DNA from: Bacillota bacterium
Lineage (GTDB): Bacteria > Bacillota > UBA4882 > UBA10575
DNA: 57,208 bases
NCBI GenBank assembly: GCA_029782135.1
Contig: JAKOVI010000135.1
Location: 1 to 57,208, forward strand
Direction of reading: 5' to 3'
Position numbers and translations under genes: made by a program. Positions 44,454 through 52,634 of this stretch are shown here, piece by piece; position 1 is the stretch's first letter, and every line of letters starts with the position of its first letter. Below the pieces are notes generated by a model. It saw nothing but the letters and a program-made list of their open reading frames with translations, was not told the origin of the DNA and did no database searches.

Positions 44454-44482
44454 AAACCGTGGTCTCCACGGTTTTGTTTTTT
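44454..44482 (+). terminator. Rho-independent terminator of the small peptide gene
   Basis: AAACCGTGG pairs with CCACGGTTT around TCT, followed by TGTTTTTT. It ends the unit 77 bases after its stop codon. Confidence 0.85.
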
Positions 44483-44526
44483 GGGCATTATGATATAATG
44501 TTGCCAAAAATATAAGGATGGGGATT

Positions 44527-46296
44527 ATGGTCTTACTGACTACCTTAAACTCGAAATATATCCATACCGCCTTGGCCCTCTATTCATTGCAAGCCTACTG
44601 CCGGCGGGACTTTCCTGCGATTCAGGTGAAAGAGTTCAATATCAATCAGGATCTTGAGGCCATCCTGGGCGCCATTTACCGGACCCGCCCCTCCATCCTG
44701 GGGTTCTCCACCAACATCTGGAACATCATCCCAACCTTGGAACTGGTCGAACGGGTGAAAAAGGTGCTCCCGGAGACAGTGGTGATTCTGGGCGGACCGG
44801 AAGCCTCCGCCGATTGGGCGGCGCTCTTACAGCAACCGGTGGCGCCCGATTATATTGTCTGCGGCGAGGGGGAGGAGACCCTCCGCCAGCTCTTGCACTA
44901 CCTGACCAGCGGGAAACCGGACCGGGCGGCTATTAATGGACTGGCCTACAAAGACGGTGGCCGGGTGGTGGCTACCCCGCCGCCGGCACCCCTCGATCTG
45001 GAAAAGATCCCCTTTCCGTACCCGGATCTCTCCGTCCTTCGTCACCGCTTAGTATATTATGAATCTTCGCGGGGCTGCCCTTACCGTTGTGCCTACTGCA
45101 TGTCGGGGTGGGAGCAATCGACCATGCGCTACCTCCCCCTCGAACGGGTGAAAGCCGATCTCGCCCGCTTTATCGAGGGCGGGGTGGGGACGGTGAAAAT
45201 GGTCGACCGGACTTTCAATCTCGACCGGCAGCGGACGGTTAAATTGTTGCAGTTCTTGGCTGAGCAGGAGGGGACGACCGAGTTCCATTTCGAGATGGTC
45301 GGCGAGTTGATTGACGAGGAGATCATCGCGATCTTCAAAGCGGCTCCCCCGGGCCGCTTCCGGGTGGAGATTGGAGTCCAGTCGACTTGCCCGGCGGCCT
45401 TGGAGGCGGTCAACCGGCGCTATGATCTGGAGCGGCTCGGCCGGAGCTGTGCAGCGCTCACCCGGATCCCCGGGGTGACGGTCCACCTTGATTTAATTGC
45501 CGGGTTACCCCATGAAGATCTGGCGACCTTTGCCCGGTCCTTTGATTGGACTTTCCGCCTGCGCCCGGCAGAGCTGCAGTTAGGTTTCTTAAAACTGTTA
45601 AAAGGTTCGCCCCTCCGTGGACAAGCCGGAGAATACGGTTACCAGTTTACGTCCATGCCGCCGTATGAGATCCTGCAAAGCAATTGGCTCTCCTATCCGG
45701 ACCTCCTCCACCTGAAAGCAGTTGCCGTCCTGGTGGAGAAGTACTATAACTCCAAACATTTTCATTACACTTTATCTTACCTCTTCCGCGCGGAGAATAT
45801 CTCCCCGTGGCGCTTCTTTTCCGCCCTCGCCCGTTACCTGGGGGAAGAAGCATTCCTTGGCGAAGTCCGCAAACCGGTGGCTTATTTTGACGGCCTATGG
45901 GGTTTTCTCCAAAACGACCTTGCCGGCGGTGCGCTTTCCGAGCGGGAAAAGCTCAGGGATCTCCTGACGCTGGATTTTCACCTGAGCGGCCTGGGGGGGC
46001 AACCGCCGGACTGGCTAACGCCGGAGTCACCCGCACTGCGGGCCGTCGTGAAAAGCATCCTGCGGGAAGAGGAGGGTTTGACGAAACTCGGGTTACCGCC
46101 GGAACTGAAACCGGCACAACTGCGCCGCCGGATGGTTGTCATCGTTTTAAGTCTTGATCCGGAAACCCTCACAACCGGCGATACCCCGGTCCTGATCTAC
46201 CTGCCGGCGCAAGGGCGGCCCCGTTGGTTCCGCTTACCGGCGGATCTGTGCCGCCGGCCGGAAGCAAGCGTGAAGGGAGGTACCGCCGGTGACTGA
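44527..46296 (+). CDS. Cobalamin-binding radical SAM protein (DUF4080 type)
   Basis: A 589-residue protein. The B12-binding-like Rossmann domain covers about 1-130 (SILGFSTNIWNIIPTLELVE; VVILGGPEASAD; DYIVCGEGEETLRQLL). The radical SAM domain starts near 175 with the cluster motif CPYRCAYC in ESSRGCPYRCAYCMSGWEQ. A C-terminal region of about 200 residues resembles DUF4080. The usual His of cobalamin (DxHxxG) is not obvious, so B12 binding is uncertain. Substrate is unknown; relatives act on small molecules or lipids. ATG 44527 is chosen as it has AAGGATGGGG before it. The next gene overlaps its end by eight bases. Confidence 0.82.
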   Translation: MVLLTTLNSKYIHTALALYSLQAYCRRDFPAIQVKEFNINQDLEAILGAIYRTRPSILGFSTNIWNIIPTLELVERVKKVLPETVVILGGPEASADWAALLQQPVAPDYIVCGEGEETLRQLLHYLTSGKPDRAAINGLAYKDGGRVVATPPPAPLDLEKIPFPYPDLSVLRHRLVYYESSRGCPYRCAYCMSGWEQSTMRYLPLERVKADLARFIEGGVGTVKMVDRTFNLDRQRTVKLLQFLAEQEGTTEFHFEMVGELIDEEIIAIFKAAPPGRFRVEIGVQSTCPAALEAVNRRYDLERLGRSCAALTRIPGVTVHLDLIAGLPHEDLATFARSFDWTFRLRPAELQLGFLKLLKGSPLRGQAGEYGYQFTSMPPYEILQSNWLSYPDLLHLKAVAVLVEKYYNSKHFHYTLSYLFRAENISPWRFFSALARYLGEEAFLGEVRKPVAYFDGLWGFLQNDLAGGALSEREKLRDLLTLDFHLSGLGGQPPDWLTPESPALRAVVKSILREEEGLTKLGLPPELKPAQLRRRMVVIVLSLDPETLTTGDTPVLIYLPAQGRPRWFRLPADLCRRPEASVKGGTAGD

Positions 46297-47047
46297 GGAG
46301 TTCTTCCCGCTTGGGGAACCCGAACGCTTGGGGTTGGGGACGCTCAAAATCTACCAACCGTCCGCGATCTTTAAGTTCACGGTCGATCCATTGCTCCTGG
46401 CAGCTTTTCTCCAGGTCCGGTCTCAGGAGACCGTCCTTGATCTGGGAACCGGGGCCGGGGTGATTCCGCTTTGGTTGGCCGGTTACCGCGGTGTCCGGCA
46501 GGTGGTCGGGCTCGAACTGCAACCGCCGGTTGCCGCGCTCGCCCGCCGGAATGTGGCGCTCAATCAGTTAACCGGCCGGATTACCATTGTGGAAGGGGAT
46601 TTGCGCAACCCGCCGCCGGAACTGACCGCCCGCCGTTTTGACTGGGTCGTGAGCAATCCTCCTTATTGGCCGCCGGCGAATCACCATGTCCCGGCTTCAC
46701 CTTTGCAGGCGGTGGCGAAATTCGAGTTGACCTGTAATTTATCCGAGGTGGTTATGGCCGCGGCCCGGTTTTGCCGCGAGGGGGGCCGGGTCGGCCTGAT
46801 TCATCTTCCGGAACGCCTGACCGATTTGCTTTCCACGATGCGGGCCGCACGGTTGGAACCGAAACGGCTGTGTCTGGTTCATCCAAAACCGGAGGCAGCC
46901 CCTCACCGCGTCCTGGTCGAAGGGATCAAAGGGGGTCGCCCGGGGCTAAAAGTCACTAAACCACTTTTCATCCATGGACCGGATGGCGTATTTAGCCCGG
47001 AGATGAATGCCGTTTACGAGGGACGGGGGCTGACCGAGGTGCTTTGA
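46289..47047 (+). CDS. tRNA1(Val) adenine-N6 methyltransferase-like protein
   Basis: A 252-residue SAM-dependent methyltransferase with LDLGTGAGVIPLWLA (motif I, near 47-61), VVGLELQPPVAALARRN and the N6-adenine type motif NPPYWPP near 126-132. This pattern is that of the YfiC/TrmN6 family, which modifies A37 in tRNA-Val or related tRNAs. The start is GTG 46289, inside the end of the radical SAM gene (eight-base overlap), with AGGGAGGTACC before it, so the two are coupled. The precise target cannot be told from sequence. Confidence 0.85.
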   Translation: MTEEFFPLGEPERLGLGTLKIYQPSAIFKFTVDPLLLAAFLQVRSQETVLDLGTGAGVIPLWLAGYRGVRQVVGLELQPPVAALARRNVALNQLTGRITIVEGDLRNPPPELTARRFDWVVSNPPYWPPANHHVPASPLQAVAKFELTCNLSEVVMAAARFCREGGRVGLIHLPERLTDLLSTMRAARLEPKRLCLVHPKPEAAPHRVLVEGIKGGRPGLKVTKPLFIHGPDGVFSPEMNAVYEGRGLTEVL

Positions 47048-47129
47048 CGTCACGTTTTCCCCATCCTTGTTATTTTTTGCGCCCGGTATAGGCTTTGAGA
47101 AGAAGATTGCGCTTTCCCGTTCCCCTTTT

Positions 47130-47169
47130 GACAGTTTGACAATAAATTGATTAGAGAAGTTAAACTGTC
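47130..47169. promoter_or_regulatory. Inverted repeat before the subtilase gene
   Basis: GACAGTTT (47130-47137) and AAACTGTC (47162-47169) form a perfect 8-bp inverted repeat with 24 bases between. The left arm includes a TTGACA box and a second TTGACA overlaps its end, but no good -10 is visible. The right arm ends just before the GGGGGTG binding site of the subtilase gene. It may be an operator or an RNA stem. Confidence 0.35.
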
Positions 47170-47181
47170 GGGGGTGTGAAG

Positions 47182-48639
47182 ATGGTCTTACCAGAACGAT
47201 GGAAGCGGCGCCTCTGTCGTAAATTATCGCCTAGACTGGCGGAAGAGGTCCTCACAGCCAAGGCGCAAGAGATGGTCCAGGTGATTATTGAATTCCCGGC
47301 CTTGCGTTCATGTAGCACCGCCCGGATCAAAGAACTCATCCACCAGGCCGGGGGAAAGGTCATTTACGAACTTCCACTGATCAATAGTTTGGCGGTTGAA
47401 CTCCCGGCCGAGCGACTGGCCGAAATTATCCCTTCCGTTCATGCCAAGATGGTCTGGCCGGATGTACAAGCTTGTCCGTGTTTGGATGTTGCCGTCCCGG
47501 CAGTCGGTGCTGACCTTGCGCACCAGCAGGGACTGACCGGGAAGGGGATCGTAATCGCAGTGGTTGACACCGGCATCGACCCGCATCCGGACCTGACGAA
47601 ACCAACCTCCCGGATTGTCGGCTGGCATGACTTGGTCAACGGGAGAAGCAAACCCTATGATGATGAAGGACACGGCACCCATGTCGCCGGGATTATCGCC
47701 GGGAACGGGTATCAAGAAAACGGTAAATATACCGGGATTGCCCCGGAGGCGCTGCTGGTGGGGGTCAAAGTTTTAGACAAAATGGGAAGCGGCCCCATCT
47801 CCCGGGTGATTGCCGGGATTCAATGGGTGGTTGATAATAAAGAGAAATACCGGATTAAGGCAATCAACCTTTCGCTGGGGGCGCCCCCGGAGCAAGGGTA
47901 CCGCACGGATCCGGCAAGCAAAGCGGTGAATGCTGCCTGGAAAGCGGGGCTTTTGGTCTGCGCGGCAGCCGGCAATTCCGGACCGGGGCGGTGGACAATC
48001 ACGACCCCGGGGATCTCGCCCCTGATCATTACCGTCGGGAGTATCGATGACCAAGGTACCGTCCCGCGGACCGATGATGCGATCTCTGATTTTTCCAGCC
48101 GGGGACCTACGATCGATTTTCTGACCAAACCGGATCTGGTGGCGCCCGGCGCCCGGATCACTTCCTTGAAACCGGGCGGCGGTTACATTGAAAGCTCAGG
48201 AACTTCGATGGCCACCCCGGTGGTCACCGGCGCGGCCGCCCTGCTTTGGCAAAAGGATCCGGACCTGACTCCGGATCAAATCAAAAAGCTCTTGATGGCA
48301 ACCGCCGAGGATCGCGGCTATAACCGGCAGATCCAAGGGGCGGGTTACCTTAATCTGAGTACGGCCCTCGCCAGCCTTGATAAGAAACTAGCGCCGCAAA
48401 GTAATGAAACCCAGGAGGACCTTGCATTTGCCTTGATTATGGCGGTAGGACTCAAGTATGCCGACGGCGAAAAAAAAGAGGAACTGTTAACGCTCCTCTC
48501 CAACCATCTTAGTGACTGGCTGCGGAAGACCGGGCGGTTCCCGCACCAGGATCCGGTATTTTACCAGGAACACCTGCCGGCCTTTTTCCGGGGGCTTGGC
48601 GAATGGATGCTCCGGGAAAACAAAACAAAGACTAGCTAA
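47182..48639 (+). CDS. Subtilisin-like serine protease (AprX type, intracellular)
   Basis: A 485-residue S8 family protease without signal peptide. The N-terminal region of about 110 residues resembles an inhibitor-like pro-domain (VQVIIEFPALRSCSTARIKE). The catalytic triad is seen as Asp in VVDTGIDPHPDLT (near 134), His in DEGHGTHVAGIIAGNG and Ser in SGTSMATPVVTGAAAL, with oxyanion Asn in CAAAGNSGPG. A C-terminal extension of about 90 residues is helical and acidic (QEDLAFALIMAVGLKYADG). The lack of a signal peptide suggests cytoplasmic use, as for AprX. GGGGGTGTGAAG precedes ATG 47182; GTG 47176 is possible. Confidence 0.9.
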   Translation: MVLPERWKRRLCRKLSPRLAEEVLTAKAQEMVQVIIEFPALRSCSTARIKELIHQAGGKVIYELPLINSLAVELPAERLAEIIPSVHAKMVWPDVQACPCLDVAVPAVGADLAHQQGLTGKGIVIAVVDTGIDPHPDLTKPTSRIVGWHDLVNGRSKPYDDEGHGTHVAGIIAGNGYQENGKYTGIAPEALLVGVKVLDKMGSGPISRVIAGIQWVVDNKEKYRIKAINLSLGAPPEQGYRTDPASKAVNAAWKAGLLVCAAAGNSGPGRWTITTPGISPLIITVGSIDDQGTVPRTDDAISDFSSRGPTIDFLTKPDLVAPGARITSLKPGGGYIESSGTSMATPVVTGAAALLWQKDPDLTPDQIKKLLMATAEDRGYNRQIQGAGYLNLSTALASLDKKLAPQSNETQEDLAFALIMAVGLKYADGEKKEELLTLLSNHLSDWLRKTGRFPHQDPVFYQEHLPAFFRGLGEWMLRENKTKTS

Positions 48640-48656
48640 AACTTTTAAAGTTTTTT

Positions 48657-48678
48657 AAAGGCCAATGGCCTTTTTTTT
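48657..48678. terminator. Rho-independent terminator between subtilase and DUF3307 genes
   Basis: AAAGGCC pairs with GGCCTTT around AAT, followed by more T residues (to 48678). The flanking A and T runs let it work for both converging genes. It overlaps the stop codon of the minus-strand gene. Confidence 0.8.
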
Positions 48679-49450
48679 ATGAGATCATCCTTTTCAGCCC
48701 CAAACCGGCAAAGAGCGCCAGGCCGTAGCTTGTCAACGTTCCGACCAGGTAATATTCGGCAAACTCCCGGTTGTTCAACTCCTGGTATCGGGCGAGCGAT
48801 TTGGCGGCGAGCACAAACCCCATTGCCGAAACTGCATCAACAACGACCAAAGTGATTAAGATCAGACGTTCAATCATTCCGATCGCCCGCCCCAACCGCT
48901 GGGTGTGCTCCTCAGGGGGGCGTCCGGTCAACCACTCCAAAAGCCTGGCGGTGAAGACGGCGCCGCCAAAGATGGTAGCCAGGTAAAAGATGAAGACCCA
49001 TAAAACCGCTTCCCAGTTCACCTGCGGAAGGCGGGGAAGGCCGGCGAAGACCGGAATTGCCCGTGACGGGAGAAGCCTTTGGTAAAAAGCCATGACTTCC
49101 GGATCGGGGGCGGCGGAGGGGAAGAAGAAGGACAGAAAGAAAAGCAGCAGCAGGTGGAGGGTTTGATCGGTCAGGAAAAGGAAGAGTTTGGTCCCTCCGG
49201 AACGCCCCTTGGCCAGGCTTTCTTTCCCGAAGTCAATGAGGAAATGGGAAAAACCAATTAACCCGGTATAGATTAAAGACGGACTTAAGCCGAAAAAGTG
49301 CGTTGCCAGGAAGGTCAGGAAGGCGACCAAGAGGGCATGGCGGATAAAAGCCCACAGCTTCCCGTTTTGTTTCGCCATAACGGTCTTCGGTGCCTGAAAG
49401 AGAAAATCACCGGCCAAATGGGCGACGATGGCAAAGAGAAAGAGGTTCAT
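48677..49450 (-). CDS. DUF3307 family membrane protein
   Basis: A 257-residue integral membrane protein with about six to seven hydrophobic segments. The N-terminus (FLFAIVAHLAGDFLFQAPKT) carries the H...GDF.FQ pattern of DUF3307. Further segments are LLVAFLTFLATHFFGL, LIGFSHFLIDFGKES (the second conserved His/Asp cluster), LLLLFFLSFFFPSAAP and VLWVFIFYLATIFGGA. The conserved His and Asp on the membrane face suggest metal or lipid chemistry, but no function is known. AAAGGAGG precedes the ATG. It lies downstream of satD on the same strand, with 80 bases between that hold three palindromes and a promoter. Confidence 0.8.
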   Translation of the reverse strand: MNLFLFAIVAHLAGDFLFQAPKTVMAKQNGKLWAFIRHALLVAFLTFLATHFFGLSPSLIYTGLIGFSHFLIDFGKESLAKGRSGGTKLFLFLTDQTLHLLLLFFLSFFFPSAAPDPEVMAFYQRLLPSRAIPVFAGLPRLPQVNWEAVLWVFIFYLATIFGGAVFTARLLEWLTGRPPEEHTQRLGRAIGMIERLILITLVVVDAVSAMGFVLAAKSLARYQELNNREFAEYYLVGTLTSYGLALFAGLGLKRMIS

Positions 49451-49460
49451 GGCTTCCTCC

Positions 49461-49539
49461 TTTCACCAATATGATGGTGAAAATTTATATATCACCTATA
49501 AAAAGGTGATCAATAGCAGTTCACCGGCGGTCAGGTGAT
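49461..49539. promoter_or_regulatory. Three evenly phased 20-bp palindromes over the DUF3307 promoter
   Basis: TTCACC-N8-GGTGAA (49462-49481), ATCACC-N8-GGTGAT (49491-49510) and TTCACC-N8-GGTGAT (49520-49539) have their centres exactly 29 bases apart. On the minus strand, TTGATC (49513-49508) and ATATAA (49490-49485) are 17 bases apart, so the middle palindrome fills the promoter spacer. The right palindrome overlaps the satD stop codon, and the left one touches the DUF3307 ribosome binding site. I infer a cooperative repressor site. SatD itself has a C-terminal HTH-like segment. Confidence 0.75.
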
Positions 49540-50151
49540 TGTTAATAGTTTGGCGGGCATTAGCCTTAAAGCATCTTCGGCTTGCTGAATGACTCGCCAG
49601 TGCGCAGCCCGGCACCTTTTTTCGACGTTCTGTAAGGCGATCCCCAAGCGGGCGGCGGCTTCCCGGTAAGTTCCAGCCGCTTCATAAGCCATTACCCCTT
49701 CCCACTGTTCCTGGGTCCAGCGGGACAGGATCGTATCGTAAAGGGCGAAAAAGGCATTCACGGCCTGGTCGAACTGGTGGTCGCCGCTGACCAGCTTCGT
49801 CATGGTGTGCTGTTCTTCTTTTGCCAGGTCCAGCGCCTGCCGGGCATGGTGGAAAGCCGGACCATTCATCTGCCAGGAACTTTCCGCTTCCAGACCGGAG
49901 GTGATCGCGCCCAGGCCAATCCCAATCCGCAATTTCAGGGGGAGGAAATGATAACGGAGCTGGCGGAGTAGGGACGGGGTGCGCAGGTAGCCGGCACAGA
50001 CCGCCTGGATCTCATCCCCGCGCGAGAAAGTGAAAGGGGTGACCATCCCGGGCACAATTAGTCCGGCGAGACCTTGCTTTTTCTCGGCGACCAAAGACTC
50101 CTGGCGGCGGGAATCGATAATATCGGCCGTAATGACAGTATATAATTCCAT
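49531..50151 (-). CDS. satD: SatD family protein with cyclase-like and HTH-like segments
   Basis: A 206-residue cytoplasmic protein that resembles SatD. The N-terminal part has ITADIIDSRR, then FSRGDEIQAVC, then LRIGIGLGAITSG and QMNGPAFHHARQAL, an order that matches class III nucleotidyl cyclase palm segments (ADI, GDE, IGI..G, GxA...A). The two metal Asp positions seem kept, while the adenine and ribose contacts differ. The C-terminal end (YREAAARLGIALQNVEKRCR) reads as a sigma-region-4-like helix-turn-helix. GGAGGG is seven bases before ATG 50151; five codons upstream lie outside. It precedes the DUF3307 gene, its usual partner. Role unknown. Confidence 0.72.
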   Translation of the reverse strand: MELYTVITADIIDSRRQESLVAEKKQGLAGLIVPGMVTPFTFSRGDEIQAVCAGYLRTPSLLRQLRYHFLPLKLRIGIGLGAITSGLEAESSWQMNGPAFHHARQALDLAKEEQHTMTKLVSGDHQFDQAVNAFFALYDTILSRWTQEQWEGVMAYEAAGTYREAAARLGIALQNVEKRCRAAHWRVIQQAEDALRLMPAKLLTIT

Positions 50152-50308
50152 GGACAAACCCTCCAATCGTCCGGACCCACCGGGACGGATTGTCAGGTTA
50201 AATATTCTTCTGTTTACTATTATTTCCTCTCTCTTTTCTTCATTTTCCCCAACTGACAGGAATATTATTATTTTTACCGAAATTTGTTATAATACGGAGG
50301 AAAACCCT

Positions 50309-52015
50309 GTGCTGAAGCGTTTATCCCTGGTCTGGACCGTCTGTTTTCTCAGCGGTTTTCTGGTCAGTCAGGCGGCGAGCTTGGAGATTAGCGGCGAGCC
50401 GGGCGCCAGGGTAGTATTTGCCCGTTATTTCCAAAACCGGTGCGGACTCCATTACCGGTGGGGCGAAGGCCGGTCGAGCAGCTTTCACCTCAGTTACCGT
50501 TTTGCCCCCCCAGCTTCCGGTGTCAGCATGGAAAAAGGGGCAGCCGGTGGGGAACCCGGTGGAACGGCTGAAGGGTCCGGCGGCACCGGCGGACAGGTCC
50601 TGGGCCGCCTCCCTCTCCTGCTGGTGGTTAATTTCTGGAATCCCGTCTCCACGCTCAGCCTTTCTGAATTGGAAGCTATTCTCCGCGGGGAGATTACCAG
50701 CTGGAGCGCGGTGGGGGGAGCGGATCTCCCGATTAAAGTGGTGGCTTACGCCGCGCAAGGCTATCCGGGTCTGCCCGGGCCTTCCCTGGTTGCCCGGTTG
50801 GTCCCTGACCAGCAGGCGATGGTGGCGGCGGTCGCGGGTGATCGTGAAGCACTGGGAGTCATAACCTGGCCGGCTGTCCACCCGGAGGTAAAAGTCCTGA
50901 CCTTGGAAGGGGTCAATCCGGCCTGGGTAGAAAATGACCATGCTCTGGAGAAATACCCCCTCTGGGCGGAGCTCGTTTTAACCCCTGCCCGCCGCCAGGG
51001 GTTACGCGACTGGGTAAACGGTAATTGGTGGCGAGCCTGCCGTTTCCAACGGGAACTCCGGAAAAGTTACCACCCGGGAAAGATTCTATCTTCACCGTCA
51101 CCCCTCATTTTCACCGCCGTTGGCGACATCATGCTGGCCAGGGAAGTGGCGAAGACCAGTGTCGCCCAAGGTGATTATTGTTATCCCTTCCGGCGGATCG
51201 CCGGGGTCACTCGCCGTTCGACGCTGGCGTTTGCCAATTTGGAGGGGCCGCTCAGCGACCGGGGGCGGCAGCTTAATATGTTCCGGGCCGATCCCCGTTT
51301 TATTGAAGGCCTACTCTACGCCGGGTTTGACATCCTCTCGCTGGCGAACAACCACATCATGGATTACGGAACAGTTGCACTCGTGGATACGATGGAACGC
51401 CTGGCGGCGAATGGTTTGCATTATGTGGGGGCCAATACCAACCTTGACCTGGCCCGCCAGGGTTGTGTAATCACCGCTAACGGGTTGAAGGTGGGGTTTC
51501 TGGCCTACACGGAAGTGGGGCCTGGTTTTACTTATACTCGTGAACCGCAACACTGGATCGCCACCGCGGAACTCCCGGGCGTGGTCCCTGCCCGGGTGGA
51601 CTACCTCCGCCAGGATATTACCCGCCTGCGGGAGCGGGCTGATCTGGTCATTGTCTCGATGCACTGGGGGAGGGAGTTTCAGGATAAACCCACCCAGAAG
51701 CAGCGGATCTTAGGACAGGCCGCCTTGGCCGCCGGTGCCGATCTGGTGATCGGGCATCATCCTCACGTCATCCAGGGGGTGGAGTTTGGCGGGAAAGGGG
51801 TCATTGCCTACAGTTTAGGGAATTTTGTCTTCGATCTGACAGGGGAAGAAACGAAGCAGGGGTTGATCCTGGAGGCGGCCTGTGATGAGCGGGGGGTGAG
51901 GCAAATCCGGTTTCTCCCGGTGACGATCCGGGACGTGCAGCCGCAGATCGCCGAGGGGAAGACAGCCCGTCAGATTATGGAGTTGTTGGACCTGGTCTCG
52001 GCGAAACTGGAGTAA
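50309..52015 (+). CDS. PstS-like domain fused to a CapA/PgsA-type metallophosphatase domain
   Basis: A 568-residue exported protein. The signal peptide is RLSLVWTVCFLSGFLVSQAAS. Residues about 100-245 resemble half of a phosphate-type periplasmic binding protein (SLSELEAILRGEITSWSAVGG, then ALGVITWPAVHPEVKVL and KYPLWAELVL). Residues about 265-565 form a CapA domain: FTAVGDIMLAREVA, LAFANLEGPLSD, LSLANNHIMDYG, SMHWGREFQDKP and IGHHPHVIQGVE with metal-type Asp, Asn and His. CapA proteins take part in poly-gamma-glutamate export or anchoring. The start is GTG 50309 behind GGAGG; a frame reaching back to 50030 crosses satD and is not used. The gene is divergent from satD. Confidence 0.82.
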   Translation: MLKRLSLVWTVCFLSGFLVSQAASLEISGEPGARVVFARYFQNRCGLHYRWGEGRSSSFHLSYRFAPPASGVSMEKGAAGGEPGGTAEGSGGTGGQVLGRLPLLLVVNFWNPVSTLSLSELEAILRGEITSWSAVGGADLPIKVVAYAAQGYPGLPGPSLVARLVPDQQAMVAAVAGDREALGVITWPAVHPEVKVLTLEGVNPAWVENDHALEKYPLWAELVLTPARRQGLRDWVNGNWWRACRFQRELRKSYHPGKILSSPSPLIFTAVGDIMLAREVAKTSVAQGDYCYPFRRIAGVTRRSTLAFANLEGPLSDRGRQLNMFRADPRFIEGLLYAGFDILSLANNHIMDYGTVALVDTMERLAANGLHYVGANTNLDLARQGCVITANGLKVGFLAYTEVGPGFTYTREPQHWIATAELPGVVPARVDYLRQDITRLRERADLVIVSMHWGREFQDKPTQKQRILGQAALAAGADLVIGHHPHVIQGVEFGGKGVIAYSLGNFVFDLTGEETKQGLILEAACDERGVRQIRFLPVTIRDVQPQIAEGKTARQIMELLDLVSAKLE

Positions 52016-52266
52016 TGCCTTACCCTGCCGCAGGTTGCATCTGAAGAAAAGCGGCCGGCCATCCGGCAAGGAAGTCCCCGGCGTGCTAAAGTAATGGCCT
52101 GGGCTTGGGTAGAGCATTTGATTATAACCGCGAGGGACGCTTTGTTCTGTCGGTAATGGGGTGTTTCATAAAGCAAGGGCGCGGCGAATTGCGAACTGTC
52201 AAAGGCTTGATCGAAAGCTGAGCGACGGCGGCAAGTAAAGAGCGCGAAGATAAGGAGGTAGTGATC

Positions 52267-52632
52267 ATGAAACCGCAAGTATTGGCGAGAGAATTAGCGA
52301 ATTCGATCCGCGAAAGCCAGGAGTACAAGGACTGGGAGGCGGCGAAAAAGAAGATCGACGAGCATGAGGCCGCCAAGGTCATGCTGGAAGACTTCCGGAA
52401 GAAACAGTGGGAATTGGAGAAAGCCCGGTTAAGCGGTGAGGAAGTCGCCAAAGAAAAAGAGGAAGAGCTGAAGAAGCTGGCGGAAATTATAAATTATAAT
52501 CCTTATGTCCGTGAGTTCTTAATTGCCGAGTGGAACCTGAACAATATGATCTTGGAGATTCAAAAGACGATTGCTGCTGCGATCGGGGTCGATCTGCCGG
52601 CGCAGGAGGAAGGAAAAGGGCAGGAAAAATAA
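52267..52632 (+). CDS. YlbF/YmcA family regulator
   Basis: A 121-residue all-helical protein of the Com_YlbF family: VLARELANSIRESQEYKDWE, then AAKKKIDEHEAAKVMLEDF, then YNPYVREFLIAEWNLNNMIL. YlbF, YmcA and YaaT form the Y-complex that supports RNase Y maturation of mRNAs and affects sporulation and biofilm in Bacillus. AGGAGG is eight bases before ATG 52267; the in-frame GTG at 52261 is too close. The region 52016-52266 shows no gene. It precedes prmA by two bases. Confidence 0.88.
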   Translation: MKPQVLARELANSIRESQEYKDWEAAKKKIDEHEAAKVMLEDFRKKQWELEKARLSGEEVAKEKEEELKKLAEIINYNPYVREFLIAEWNLNNMILEIQKTIAAAIGVDLPAQEEGKGQEK

Positions 52633-52634
52633 GC

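Noticed and set aside
49461-49539. CRISPR-like array in the satD-DUF3307 gap
   Set aside because: The units are palindromes of 20 bases with a 9-base gap, too short for spacers, and they overlap a promoter.
50030-50308. Longer N-terminus for the CapA fusion protein
   Set aside because: It would run antisense through the start of satD, and the signal peptide and GGAGG site mark GTG 50309.
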